A stretch of DNA of 64,000 nt from Woeseiaceae bacterium (GTDB taxonomy: Bacteria; Pseudomonadota; Gammaproteobacteria; Steroidobacterales; Woeseiaceae): assembly GCA_021773135.1 (NCBI GenBank), contig JAJFKP010000036.1, positions 112,372 to 176,371 of the forward strand. The letters are read 5' to 3'. The position numbers and the translations under genes are program-made. Each line of letters starts with the position of its first letter. Position 1 is the first letter of the stretch. The notes below the pieces were generated by a model, which saw nothing but the letters and a program-made list of their open reading frames with translations, did not search any database and was not told the DNA's origin. Shown here piece by piece: positions 43,586 through 52,280 of this stretch.

Positions 43586-45583
43586 ATGACAGTCAAATTG
43601 AGGAAAACAGTCACAGCGGCATTTCTGCTGATCGCGCTGGCAGCTGGCGGCGTCGCGGCGCAGGAAGGCCGGGAGAATCCGTTTCCACTGCCGGCGGAAC
43701 TCGAACCCGACGTCAACTTCTGGCTATCCATATTCACCCAGTACAGCACGCGAGAAGGCGTGTTGCATGACAACCGGTTTCTAGGCGTTGTTTACGAGAA
43801 AGTACCGCTCCCCGAGAAGGTCAGCCGTCGCGAACGACAGCGCATCGCCAATCGGCGCCGCGAGCACTATAAACAAGTGCTGCAATCGTTGGCGACCGGC
43901 AAGCGCGACAATCTAAGCGCTGATGAACAGCGGGTGCTGTCTCTGTGGCCGGAGGACGTATCCAATCAGGAGCTGTCTGCTGCCGCAGGCAGAATAAGGC
44001 TGCAGCTCGGTCTGTCGGATAGGTTTGAGGCGGGCCTGAGGCGATCAGGTCGCTGGCGACATCACGTGGAGGCAGAATTCGCCCGTCTAGGCGTGCCGAA
44101 AGAACTAGCGGCTCTGCCCCACGTCGAGTCTTCCTACAATCCTGAAGCGCGCTCACATGTAGGAGCTTCGGGAATTTGGCAGTTCACACGTGGTACCGGC
44201 CGGCGGTTCATGCAGGTCGACCATGTTCTGGATGAGAGAAATGATCCATTCCTGGCAACGACTGCCGCAGGCAAGCTTCTCGCCTACAACTATTCCATTA
44301 CAGCGAACTGGCCAATGGCAATTACGGCCTACAATCACGGGCTTGCCGGCGCACGGCGGGCGATGCGTCAGTTCGGTGACAATGCCTATGCCGATATTCT
44401 GCGAAACTACAAAGGGCGCACATTTGGATTCGCATCACGCAATTTCTATGTCGCGTTCCTGGCAGCGAAAGAAGTGGACCAGAACCAGCAGAAATACTTT
44501 CCGGGACTGGTGCCGGACGATCCGGTGGACTATACGACGGTGCGCATGCAGGCCTTTGTGCCTGCCGAGAAGCTGGCTGAGGCCCTGAACGTTCGTGAAC
44601 GGGATATCGCCCTGCACAATCCTGCGCTGCAAGCTACTGTCTGGCAAGGTAGCAAGCACGTGCCGCAGGATTTTGAACTCCGCATGCCTGCCAATATGAT
44701 CGAAGGTTCGTTGTCCGAGCTGGTTGCAAACCTGGCGCCTGACACAATCTACAAGGAGCAACTGCCCGATCTATTTCATACGGTGGCGCGTGGAGACACG
44801 CTGTCGGAAATTGCCGACGCCTATAGCACGCGCGTCTCCACCCTCGTTGCACTGAATGGACTTTCCAGCCGTAACCGTATTCGTGCCGGCCAGCAGATCC
44901 GCCTGCCAGCGGCTGGCCCGGCCCCGGCTGTCGTTGCGGCCGCCGCTCCGCCGGCTGCCGTCCCGACCGATGATAGCCCGCCGCCGGTCGCCGTGGTCGC
45001 CGATGCCCCGCCCGCACCTTCCGTTGCAGTTCTTGCAGATGCCCCTGCCATTGGCACAGCGGTGGAGGAGGTGCCTGACGAAACACCTGGTGCGCTCACC
45101 GATCAATTGAGCAGCCTCATGGGCACGCTGCAGTCGTCGCTACTTTCTGACCCCAGTGACTACACCGTGGCTGCCGACAGTTCCATCGAGGTACATCCGT
45201 TGGAAACGCTCGGTCACTACGCAGATTGGCTTGGAATCAGGACACAGCGCCTGCGCGACTTAAACGGACTCGCATTTCGAACGCCCGTCGTTGTAGGCCA
45301 GCGTATCAAGTTGGACCTGGGGACGGTCAGCGCGACCGACTTCGAGACGCTGCGGACCGGTTTTCATCGGCAACAGCAGGACGCATTCTTTCGCGACAAT
45401 AAGATAACCGGCGTCAAGGAGCACAGTGTTCGCAGCGGGGAATCGGTCTGGATTCTGGCTTTGCGCACCTACGACGTGCCCGTCTGGCTGTTCCGGCAAT
45501 ATAACCCGGATCTTGATTTGCACAACGTGCGTCGTGGCACGCGGCTCAATTTTCCGGTTCTAGAGCACAATAAAAAGAGCTGA
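43586..45583 (+). CDS. mltD: LysM-containing membrane-bound lytic transglycosylase (MltD-like)
   Basis: 665 residues, larger than E. coli MltD. A signal peptide (VTAAFLLIALAAGGVAAQ) leads to a transglycosylase domain with the catalytic Glu in LPHVESSYNPEAR near 178 and the SLT signature GASGIWQFTRGTGR. One LysM repeat follows at about 395-440 (FHTVARGDTLSEIADAYS), an Ala/Pro-rich linker (about 445-500), and two more LysM-like repeats at the C-terminus. It cleaves peptidoglycan to anhydro-muropeptides. No lipobox is visible, so it is secreted or membrane-held by its signal. Downstream gene overlaps by one base. Confidence 0.9.
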   Translation: MTVKLRKTVTAAFLLIALAAGGVAAQEGRENPFPLPAELEPDVNFWLSIFTQYSTREGVLHDNRFLGVVYEKVPLPEKVSRRERQRIANRRREHYKQVLQSLATGKRDNLSADEQRVLSLWPEDVSNQELSAAAGRIRLQLGLSDRFEAGLRRSGRWRHHVEAEFARLGVPKELAALPHVESSYNPEARSHVGASGIWQFTRGTGRRFMQVDHVLDERNDPFLATTAAGKLLAYNYSITANWPMAITAYNHGLAGARRAMRQFGDNAYADILRNYKGRTFGFASRNFYVAFLAAKEVDQNQQKYFPGLVPDDPVDYTTVRMQAFVPAEKLAEALNVRERDIALHNPALQATVWQGSKHVPQDFELRMPANMIEGSLSELVANLAPDTIYKEQLPDLFHTVARGDTLSEIADAYSTRVSTLVALNGLSSRNRIRAGQQIRLPAAGPAPAVVAAAAPPAAVPTDDSPPPVAVVADAPPAPSVAVLADAPAIGTAVEEVPDETPGALTDQLSSLMGTLQSSLLSDPSDYTVAADSSIEVHPLETLGHYADWLGIRTQRLRDLNGLAFRTPVVVGQRIKLDLGTVSATDFETLRTGFHRQQQDAFFRDNKITGVKEHSVRSGESVWILALRTYDVPVWLFRQYNPDLDLHNVRRGTRLNFPVLEHNKKS

Positions 45584-45984
45584 TGCGATCGGCAGTGACA
45601 CTGATCGTATTTCGATTGTTGCCCGTTGTGTTTGTTATTGTCGCAGCGATCGCTTATGTCTTTCATGTCGAGGACGACACGGCTTACCCGTACAGAAATA
45701 CTTTGCCGATGGTGGCAGTCACCGTGCTCGCGTTGCTGACCCTGATTAAAGGTGATGGCCGCTGGACCGGTGCCGGGTGGCGTTGGCCACTCGGTTCCCT
45801 GGGTTTCGCGATTCCGGCGCTTGGTCTGACTCTGTACCTGCATTACGGATACGCCGCCGATCTCAACGGTATGTATAGTGAATCGGTTTACCCTGCCGAA
45901 CTATTCAGGTACCTGCCGGCGTATACCAGCGTCGCCGGTTGTATAGGTTTCGCAATCGGCTGGATAGCGGGAAGAAATATCTGA
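45583..45984 (+). CDS. Small four-helix membrane protein
   Basis: 133 residues with hydrophobic helices at about 8-24, 40-54, 67-84 and 110-128 and short charged loops. Its ATG overlaps the stop of the lytic transglycosylase by one base (TGATG), so it is translationally coupled and probably helps in envelope processes. No domain was recognised. Confidence 0.7.
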   Translation: MRSAVTLIVFRLLPVVFVIVAAIAYVFHVEDDTAYPYRNTLPMVAVTVLALLTLIKGDGRWTGAGWRWPLGSLGFAIPALGLTLYLHYGYAADLNGMYSESVYPAELFRYLPAYTSVAGCIGFAIGWIAGRNI

Positions 45985-46080
45985 TCGAGGCGAGGTAATG
46001 TGCGCCGATTCATTTTCAGAACGCGGCTGGTTTGCTAATCTTGCCTGGCACCTAAATGACACATCGGAGTTACGACGCAG

Positions 46081-46602
46081 TTGAGTTACGGCACGATAAT
46101 AAAGCTCTTTGTCGCCAATCTGATCGCCTTACCGCTGGCATTCGGCGACTTGCAAACAGTGCAGGCGAGCGACTTTCCGGTTGCCGACAGGGTCGTCGTC
46201 GATAAAGGCAATCGCAAGTTGCACCTCTTGAAAGAGGGCACGCCGTTCAGGACCTTCGACATTGCTCTGGGACTCGAGCCGGAAGGCGACAAAGAAGAGG
46301 AAGGGGATCAAAAAACGCCAGAGGGCGTTTACATGCTTGATGGACGCAATCCGGACAGTGACTATTTCCTGTCGATACATGTGTCCTACCCCAATTCATC
46401 TGATATCGCGAAAGCAAGAACGAAAGGCGTTGACCCTGGCGGTCAAATCATGATTCATGGCCAGCCGAATATTCCCAATTTTTCAAGTGCGTATTACGCT
46501 CGGGAAGACTGGACTAATGGCTGTATCGCCGTCTCAAATTCCGACATGATTGATATCTGGCTCATGACTCCCGACGATGTGCCAATTCAAATCATTCCCT
46601 AA
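46081..46602 (+). CDS. L,D-transpeptidase family protein (YkuD/ErfK domain)
   Basis: 173 residues. A signal peptide (NLIALPLAFGDLQTVQA) is followed by a YkuD domain: DKGNRKLHLLKEG near 45, GDQKTPEGVYMLD near 78, IMIHGQPN with the motif His, and DWTNGCIAVSNSDM with the catalytic Cys. The HG-x(n)-T-N-G-C pattern is an S/T-NGC variant of the usual S-H-G-C. It likely makes 3-3 cross-links or attaches lipoprotein to peptidoglycan. The start is TTG; GGAG lies 11 bases upstream. Confidence 0.88.
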   Translation: MSYGTIIKLFVANLIALPLAFGDLQTVQASDFPVADRVVVDKGNRKLHLLKEGTPFRTFDIALGLEPEGDKEEEGDQKTPEGVYMLDGRNPDSDYFLSIHVSYPNSSDIAKARTKGVDPGGQIMIHGQPNIPNFSSAYYAREDWTNGCIAVSNSDMIDIWLMTPDDVPIQIIP

Positions 46603-46652
46603 TTCCTCTGTTCGGCGTATCGTGGCCCACGACCTAATCTGGCAGACCAATC

Positions 46653-48062
46653 TTGCAGAATGAAAAGCTGACCGGGATCGAACTACGCCCGACCCAAGGT
46701 GCCACCGTTGACGCGGAGGTCTGGCCAGAAGGTAGCCTGGAGGTACTTTCACAGGTTGAAACCGAAATACTGCGTTCAGAAAGCGAAGGCGGTCTGTACG
46801 CCATATTGCGACGCTGCATGCTGGCGGTTCTGAATTCAGGGGCAGAGACCGACGATGCCAGGGCAGTGCATGAGCAGTATCGGCATTTTGCCATTGGTTT
46901 CATACAGCAGGACCGCGGACTCAAAGTAACACTCAAATCCGCGCCGGCACCGGCGTTCGTAGATGGGAAGATGATTCGGGGCACGCGCGAGCTGTTGTTC
47001 GCCGTTCTGCGCGACATCGTCTACGTCAATTCCGAGATTCGGGAGAGCGGGCGCTTTGATCTTGCGACTTCCGAAAACATCACGAACGCTGTGTTCCACA
47101 TCCTTAGAAACGCCCACTTGCTGCAATCCGACACCAGGCTGGATCTGGTCGTTTGCTGGGGTGGACATGCAATTGGCCGCGCCGAGTACGACTATTCGAA
47201 AAAAGTGGGTTATGAGCTCGGCTTACGCAATCTGAATGTCTGCACTGGTTGTGGGCCCGGTGCGATGAAAGGACCGATGAAAGGAGCGACCATTGGTCAT
47301 GCCAAGCAGCGAAATCGAAGCGGACGCTACGTCGGCATCACTGAACCGGGCATCATCGCAGCTGAATCTCCGAACCCGATCGTAAATTCCCTGGTCATCA
47401 TGCCGGACATGGAAAAACGGCTGGAGGCCTTTGTACGCGCCGGCCACGGCATAATCGTACTGCCAGGGGGCGTGGGCACGGCAGAAGAAATTCTTTACAT
47501 CCTGGGAATCTTGCTCCACCCGGATAATCACGAATTGCCAATGCCGCTGATCATGACCGGTCCGCCGGAAAGCGAGGAATACTTTCGGCATATAGATACG
47601 TTCATCGCGGCGACCATCGGTGCCGAGGCTCAGAAACGTTACAAAATCATAATTGACGACCCTGAACGAGTCGCCAGGGAAATGATCATCGGGCTTGAAG
47701 GCGTACAGGAGTTTCGACGAAATCATGGCGATGCCTACTATTTTAATTGGCGACTGCGAATTGATCATGCTTTCCAGCTGCCTTTTGAGGCAACACATGA
47801 GTCCATGCGTGAACTCGATCTGAACGAAAACCTGCCGCCGCACCTGCTGGCCGCCAATCTACGGCGCGTATTCTCGGGAATCGTCTCGGGAAATGTTCGT
47901 GAAGACACGATTGCGGCAATCGAACGCGACGGTCCGTTCGAAATTGTAGGGTCTACCGGTACGATGAAATTACTTGATGCGCTGCTGGCTGCGTTCGTTT
48001 CACAAGGCCGGATGAAGCTGGCTCGGGATGCGTATAAACCCTGCTATCGGGTGCGGGCGTAA
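46653..48062 (+). CDS. ppnN: Pyrimidine/purine nucleotide 5'-monophosphate nucleosidase
   Basis: 469 residues, close to E. coli PpnN (YgdH). The N-terminal extension is followed by the LOG-family Rossmann domain: VCWGGHAIGRAEY near 170, CTGCGPGAMKGPMKGA near 195, and LPGGVGTAEEILYILGIL near 270, where PGG-x-GT-x-x-E binds the nucleotide. A conserved C-terminal lid follows (DAYYFNWRLRIDHAFQLPFEATHESM). It cleaves nucleotide monophosphates to base and ribose-5-phosphate. The start is TTG. Confidence 0.93.
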   Translation: MQNEKLTGIELRPTQGATVDAEVWPEGSLEVLSQVETEILRSESEGGLYAILRRCMLAVLNSGAETDDARAVHEQYRHFAIGFIQQDRGLKVTLKSAPAPAFVDGKMIRGTRELLFAVLRDIVYVNSEIRESGRFDLATSENITNAVFHILRNAHLLQSDTRLDLVVCWGGHAIGRAEYDYSKKVGYELGLRNLNVCTGCGPGAMKGPMKGATIGHAKQRNRSGRYVGITEPGIIAAESPNPIVNSLVIMPDMEKRLEAFVRAGHGIIVLPGGVGTAEEILYILGILLHPDNHELPMPLIMTGPPESEEYFRHIDTFIAATIGAEAQKRYKIIIDDPERVAREMIIGLEGVQEFRRNHGDAYYFNWRLRIDHAFQLPFEATHESMRELDLNENLPPHLLAANLRRVFSGIVSGNVREDTIAAIERDGPFEIVGSTGTMKLLDALLAAFVSQGRMKLARDAYKPCYRVRA

Positions 48063-48174
48063 GTTCAACGGCAAAATACGGCATTCTGTTAAAACGCCTT
48101 TTGGTGCACCGCCTGTGGCCCCTCCATTAAGTAAAAAGGCCACGTAATTACCTGATATTTATGTAAAAAATCAC

Positions 48175-48196
48175 GAACTGCTCTGTGATGCAGTTC
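48175..48196. repeat. Seven-base inverted repeat in the ppnN downstream gap
   Basis: GAACTGC and GCAGTTC flank an eight-base loop, 61 bases before the start at 48257. It could be an operator or mRNA hairpin for the 84-residue gene. The rest of the 194-base gap (48063-48256) holds no other recognisable element. Confidence 0.35.
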
Positions 48197-48256
48197 CTGT
48201 GATTCCTGCCCGTGGACAAGTAGCCTTTCGTTAAAGGATTGCACGAGTACAGTCAC

Positions 48257-48511
48257 ATGCAGGATAGCAAGGACATGGCCTGGGCACGCAACGGCGAGGC
48301 GGCGACCGACAAACCCGAGGATGAAGATCGAAATGCTGAGCTCGATGCAGCTAACGAATCAGATCCGGACGGGTGGCAACAATATCGTCGCTGGATTTCG
48401 AAAGCGCCTACACCCCGAGGACGCAGAACCGGACTGGACCCGTCCCTCTACACCTGGAAAGGCTACAGAAGCTGGAGTGAGCAGGTAAAGCGAAACTGGC
48501 GGGACAGCTAG
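48257..48511 (+). CDS. Small acidic/basic hypothetical protein
   Basis: 84 residues. The N-terminal half is rich in Glu/Asp and Ala (AATDKPEDEDRNAELDAANESD); the C-terminal half is basic and aromatic (YRRWISKAP, GLDPSLYTWKGYRSWSEQVKRNWRD). No membrane or signal segment. No family recognised. Starts at TTG 48239 or ATG 48257; the latter has GAG nine bases upstream. An intrinsic terminator lies 115 bases after the stop. Confidence 0.55.
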   Translation: MQDSKDMAWARNGEAATDKPEDEDRNAELDAANESDPDGWQQYRRWISKAPTPRGRRTGLDPSLYTWKGYRSWSEQVKRNWRDS

Positions 48512-48626
48512 ACCAACTGTCAGTCAAAGAGGGATTTTTTCGACCGATCTCCACCAAGCATTGTGACCGGGACCTGGCCAGCATTCCATCGCCATTAGCG
48601 ATTATCAGTTGCCGCCACGAACAAAG

Positions 48627-48654
48627 AGAGCCTCCGAGGAATCGGGGGCTTTTT
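48627..48654 (+). terminator. Intrinsic terminator after the 84-residue gene
   Basis: AGCCTCCGA, loop GGAA, and TCGGGGGCT form a nine-base-pair stem (one TG pair), followed by TTTT. Confidence 0.75.
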
Positions 48655-48761
48655 ACGTTGCTGCCTTAGAAGTTCGAATCGTCCGTATGCCCGGTAAAAA
48701 GGTGGACCGGGTTCTCTATTTTGTACTTTGGTAGGCGTTCAAACGCGGCTCTGAAGCAAGC

Positions 48762-48777
48762 TGTGATCTGTCTCACG
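48762..48777 (+). promoter_or_regulatory. CRP-type site at position -41.5 of a promoter
   Basis: TGTGA, six bases, TCACG: nine of ten matches to the CRP consensus. A -10 box TATAGT lies at 48799-48804. If transcription starts seven bases after it, at 48811, the site centre (48769.5) is at -41.5, the exact geometry of a class II CRP promoter. No -35 is present, as expected for an activated promoter. It drives the 63- and 83-residue genes. Confidence 0.6.
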
Positions 48778-48798
48778 GCGACCGCAAAGTGACCTGAC

Positions 48799-48804
48799 TA
48801 TAGT
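48799..48804 (+). promoter_or_regulatory. -10 box of the CRP-dependent promoter
   Basis: TATAGT, 17 bases after a region without a -35 hexamer. It pairs with the CRP site at 48762. Confidence 0.5.
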
Positions 48805-48838
48805 CTCGAATAGGGACAACGAAAGTGAACATGGAAGT

Positions 48839-49030
48839 ATGTCAAACGAATGTCTGGAAAATGAATCACCATTGTCTGCGCTGAAGAGCGAAGCGGCACG
48901 CCAAAGGTGGGATCTGTTTCATCGAGCCATTGCCCATGCAAAGCAGTCCAATACTGCTGCGCTGCAGGACACCGATACGTCATCCGGTGAGCCAAAACAG
49001 TCTGGACCATTCCTCACAATTGCCCGCTGA
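48839..49030 (+). CDS. Small hypothetical protein downstream of the CRP site
   Basis: 63 residues with a helical segment SALKSEAARQRWDLFHRAIAHAKQS and a Ser/Thr/Gly-rich tail. No signal peptide. No family recognised. GGAAG lies directly before the ATG, too close to be ideal. It may be co-transcribed with the next gene, which starts 23 bases later. Confidence 0.45.
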   Translation: MSNECLENESPLSALKSEAARQRWDLFHRAIAHAKQSNTAALQDTDTSSGEPKQSGPFLTIAR

Positions 49031-49053
49031 GGGCCAGATTGCAGGCTAAGTCA

Positions 49054-49305
49054 ATGGAACTCATAGTTCAGTACCTGGATGATCTCGAAGACCTGATTTA
49101 CGCATTTGCCCTCAAATGGGAAAGAATCGGGCGTACCTTTCGTTTCACGATGTTCGTAGCTGCCTCAGGCCTCGCGCAGGTATCGGCCGTTGTTTTAGCG
49201 CTTTATTATCCTCCCCTTGCGACTGCCGTCGCCGCCATTCTGCTGGTTAGCCTGCTCTATCGGGGAGCAACCACCAGTTATCAAGAATCTCTCAGCACCT
49301 CCTGA
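49054..49305 (+). CDS. Small two-helix membrane protein
   Basis: 83 residues. An amphipathic N-terminus (MELIVQYLDDLEDLIYAF) is followed by two hydrophobic helices (about 28-48 and 51-69). It is likely an inner-membrane protein of unknown role. AGG lies eight bases before the ATG. Its gene follows the CRP-linked small gene and precedes the heat-shock promoter of htpG. Confidence 0.6.
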   Translation: MELIVQYLDDLEDLIYAFALKWERIGRTFRFTMFVAASGLAQVSAVVLALYYPPLATAVAAILLVSLLYRGATTSYQESLSTS

Positions 49306-49314
49306 TCGGAAAAG

Positions 49315-49340
49315 CTTGAAAAATCTGTTTTAGGCCCTAT
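49315..49340 (+). promoter_or_regulatory. Sigma-32 (heat-shock) promoter of htpG
   Basis: CTTGAAA at 49315-49321 is a perfect -35, and CCCTAT at 49335-49340 is a near-match to the CCCATnT -10, with a 13-base spacer. It lies 59 bases upstream of htpG, as expected for a heat-shock gene. Confidence 0.75.
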
Positions 49341-49398
49341 CGTGTGATCGCGCGGCGCCACTGTTGCTGCGTTAATTCGCAACAGTTTTCAGGAGATA

Positions 49399-51285
49399 AT
49401 GATCGTGAGTGAACCCACCGGTCGGGAAACATTGGGTTTCCAGACAGAAGTTCGTCAGCTAATGCAGTTGATGATCCATTCGCTGTACAGTAACAAGGAA
49501 ATTTTCCTCCGAGAGCTGATTTCTAACGCTTCCGATGCAGCGGACAAGTTGCGCTTCGAGGCCATCGGGGCACCGGATCTCCTCAAAGATGATCCTGAGC
49601 TTCGGATTCATTTGAGCTTCGACAGCGAAGCCGGAACGTTGTCCGTCACTGACAATGGAATCGGCATGTCGCGCGATGAAATTATCGACAATCTGGGCAC
49701 AATCGCGCGCTCCGGCACGTCAGAGTTTCTGCAGCAAATGACGGGAGACGACAAGAAAGACGCGAAGTTGATCGGTCAGTTCGGGGTTGGCTTCTACTCC
49801 GCGTTCATCGTGGCCGATCGGGTCGAAGTGGTAACTCGCAAGGCCGGTCTTGCAGCGGATGCCACGGTGCGCTGGGAGTCAGATGGCCAGGGTGAATTCA
49901 CGATCGAACAGCTGCAGGAAGGAAGTCGTGGCACCACCGTTACCTTGCATTTGAAACCTGAGGAGAAAGAGTTTCTCGACGGATTTCGCCTGGAAACGTT
50001 GATCAGAAAGTACTCGGATCATATTGCGTTTCCGGTCCTCCTGGAAAAGGATGCCGACGAAGGCAAGGAAGAGACTGCGGTCAATTCCGCCACTGCATTG
50101 TGGACCCGCCCCAGATCGGAAATTACCGAAGAGGAATACCAGGAATTCTACAAGTACCTCTCCCATGATTTCACTGACCCCCTGATCTGGAGCCACAACC
50201 GGGTCGAGGGTAAGCGCGAATATACCAGCCTGCTGTTCATCCCATCCGCTGCACCATTCGATTTATGGAACCGCGATGCGCCGAAGGGACTTAAACTCTA
50301 CGTGCAGCGCGTGTTCATCATGGATGAAGCAGAACAATTCCTGCCACTCTACCTGCGCTTTGTGAAAGGTGTGGTTGACTCGGCGGACCTGCCGCTGAAT
50401 GTCTCCCGCGAACTGTTACAGCAAAACCCCGAGCTGGATGCAATGCGCGCTGCGCTGACCCGTCGGGTGCTTGACATGTTAGCCAAGCTGGCCAAAAACG
50501 ATGCGGAGAAATACGCTAAATTCTGGCAGGAGTTCGGTGCGACGATTAAGGAAGGACTGGTCGAAGACAAGCAAAACGCTGATAAGTTGATGAGTCTCCT
50601 GCGTTTCGCAACATCACAGTCGGAGTCTGCCAAACAGGACCAGTCGCTGGCAGATTACCTGGAGCGCATGATCGATGGTCAGGACAAGGTCTACTACCTG
50701 GTCGGTGATTCATTCGAAACTGCAAAATCCAGCCCACACCTGGAACAGCTGCGTGAAAAGGGCCTGGAAGTACTGCTTCTGCACGACAAGATTGACCCTT
50801 GGGTGGTCGAGCACCTGACAGAGTTCGAAGGCAAGCAATTTCAGGATGTCGGTCGAGGGCAACTTTCGTTGCCGGAAAGTGACGACAAACTCACGCAAGA
50901 TGCGATCAACGATGAGCATAAGCCTCTGCTGAAGAAAATTCGGAAAACGCTCAAGGAGCGTGTTGAAACTGTTAACGTGAGTCAACGATTGGTTGATTCT
51001 CCGGCATGTGTCGTGACGTCGGAGCAGGATCTCGGGCCACAGCTGCGTCGCATGCTTGAGGCATCGGGACAGGCACTGCCGGAGGCGAAGCCGGTCCTGG
51101 AAATAAATGTCGATCACCCGCTCGTTATGCGCCTTTCAGCGGAAACCGACGATTCGCGATTTGGCGATCTGTCGCGCATTGTCCTGGACCACGCACTGCT
51201 CGCAGAGGGCGGACAGCTGGATAACCCGGCTGACTACGTGCGGCGGATAAACCAGTATTTGTTGGATGTCGAAACTTCTGCATAG
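49399..51285 (+). CDS. htpG: Molecular chaperone HtpG (bacterial Hsp90)
   Basis: 628 residues, normal length. The N-terminal GHKL ATPase is complete: FLRELISNASDAADKLRFE near 35, SVTDNGIGMSRDEI near 80, and GQFGVGFYSAFIVADRV near 117, followed by the middle and dimerisation domains. It remodels client proteins with ATP in the cytosol. AGGAG lies three bases before the ATG but nine bases before GTG at 49405, so GTG is a plausible true start, two codons later. Controlled by a sigma-32-type promoter. Confidence 0.95.
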   Translation: MIVSEPTGRETLGFQTEVRQLMQLMIHSLYSNKEIFLRELISNASDAADKLRFEAIGAPDLLKDDPELRIHLSFDSEAGTLSVTDNGIGMSRDEIIDNLGTIARSGTSEFLQQMTGDDKKDAKLIGQFGVGFYSAFIVADRVEVVTRKAGLAADATVRWESDGQGEFTIEQLQEGSRGTTVTLHLKPEEKEFLDGFRLETLIRKYSDHIAFPVLLEKDADEGKEETAVNSATALWTRPRSEITEEEYQEFYKYLSHDFTDPLIWSHNRVEGKREYTSLLFIPSAAPFDLWNRDAPKGLKLYVQRVFIMDEAEQFLPLYLRFVKGVVDSADLPLNVSRELLQQNPELDAMRAALTRRVLDMLAKLAKNDAEKYAKFWQEFGATIKEGLVEDKQNADKLMSLLRFATSQSESAKQDQSLADYLERMIDGQDKVYYLVGDSFETAKSSPHLEQLREKGLEVLLLHDKIDPWVVEHLTEFEGKQFQDVGRGQLSLPESDDKLTQDAINDEHKPLLKKIRKTLKERVETVNVSQRLVDSPACVVTSEQDLGPQLRRMLEASGQALPEAKPVLEINVDHPLVMRLSAETDDSRFGDLSRIVLDHALLAEGGQLDNPADYVRRINQYLLDVETSA

Positions 51286-51339
51286 CTTAAATCGAGCTGG
51301 GAATAAGGCTAGAATCCGCAGCACAGGAGTTTAAATTTT

Positions 51340-51726
51340 ATGAGCGCAGATACTGAAGATCTAAAAACTCGCCTTAGTGACGAGCAATATACCGTGACGC
51401 AAATGAAGGGTACTGAGCGACCGTTCACTGGTAAATATGTGGACAACAAAGACGACGGTACCTATCAATGTATCTGCTGCGGCGCCGAATTGTTCAGCTC
51501 GGAGCATAAATTCGACTCCGGTTCGGGCTGGCCGAGCTTCTGGCTCCCGCTCGCTGGCGACAATGTCCGCACCATTCGTGATTCCAGCCATGGAATGATT
51601 CGCACGGAGGTCGTTTGCAGTCATTGTGATGCTCATCTCGGACATGTATTTGAGGACGGGCCAAAACCAACAGGTCTCAGATACTGCATTAATTCCGCGT
51701 CGCTCGATTTCCAAAAATCAGAATGA
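51340..51726 (+). CDS. msrB: Peptide-methionine (R)-S-oxide reductase
   Basis: 128 residues. Zinc-binding Cys pairs are in [12 protein letters not shown] and [18 protein letters not shown]; the catalytic Cys is in [12 protein letters not shown], and SGSGWPSFW is the substrate pocket. MsrB reduces methionine-R-sulfoxide in proteins; no signal peptide, so cytosolic. The FKBP lipoprotein gene starts 34 bases after its stop, and htpG precedes it, so the three form a protein quality-control cluster. Confidence 0.95.
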   Translation: MSADTEDLKTRLSDEQYTVTQMKGTERPFTGKYVDNKDDGTYQCICCGAELFSSEHKFDSGSGWPSFWLPLAGDNVRTIRDSSHGMIRTEVVCSHCDAHLGHVFEDGPKPTGLRYCINSASLDFQKSE

Positions 51727-51760
51727 TGCTCAACTTCGCTTAGATCCAAAGGCACTGATC

Positions 51761-52276
51761 ATGAGAAAAACAACTTTAACAATCTTTCTGACCGTCACAG
51801 CGCTGTTTGCTGGCTGCGGGACGCCGGAAGAACAACAACAGATCCAGGCTATACCGCAGAATCCTGCCGAGATGAGCATAGCCGGTATTGAGTCCGTTGA
51901 AATCGCGCCGGGCCTGTCACGCCGTATATTGCTCAAGGGTGAGGGTCCGATGGCGGAGGTAGGACATACGGCTGTCGTTCACTACACCGGTTGGCTCTAT
52001 GATCCGGATGCCGAAAATTTCCGTGGTGCAAAATTTGACAGCTCTGTTGACCGGGGCGCGCAAGCATTTTTTGACTTTCCGCTGGGCGGAAGGCGCGTCA
52101 TCAGGGGCTGGGATGAAGGGGTTGTTGGCATGCAGGTTGGAGAGGTTCGAGAGCTCACGATCTCCCCTGAAATGGGCTATGGCGAGCGGGGCGCCGGCGC
52201 CGCCATTCCCCCTAACTCAACCTTGGTGTTCGTGGTTGAACTCATCGAAATCCTCGGTCTGGAAAATCAGGATTAA
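51761..52276 (+). CDS. FKBP-type peptidyl-prolyl isomerase lipoprotein
   Basis: 171 residues. The lipobox LFAGC (near residue 17) marks a lipoprotein. An FKBP domain spans about 65-170: VGHTAVVHYTGWLYD, GAKFDSSVDRG, FDFPLGGRRVIRGWDEGVVGMQVGE and the C-terminal GAAIPPNSTLVFVVELIEI. It isomerises prolyl bonds in the periplasm or outer membrane. AAGG lies eight bases before the ATG. It converges with the OmpA-like gene. Confidence 0.92.
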   Translation: MRKTTLTIFLTVTALFAGCGTPEEQQQIQAIPQNPAEMSIAGIESVEIAPGLSRRILLKGEGPMAEVGHTAVVHYTGWLYDPDAENFRGAKFDSSVDRGAQAFFDFPLGGRRVIRGWDEGVVGMQVGEVRELTISPEMGYGERGAGAAIPPNSTLVFVVELIEILGLENQD

Positions 52277-52280
52277 CGCG

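Noticed and set aside
48660..48690. TTCGAATC word that resembles a tRNA T-loop
   Set aside because: No acceptor or anticodon stem can be formed around it.
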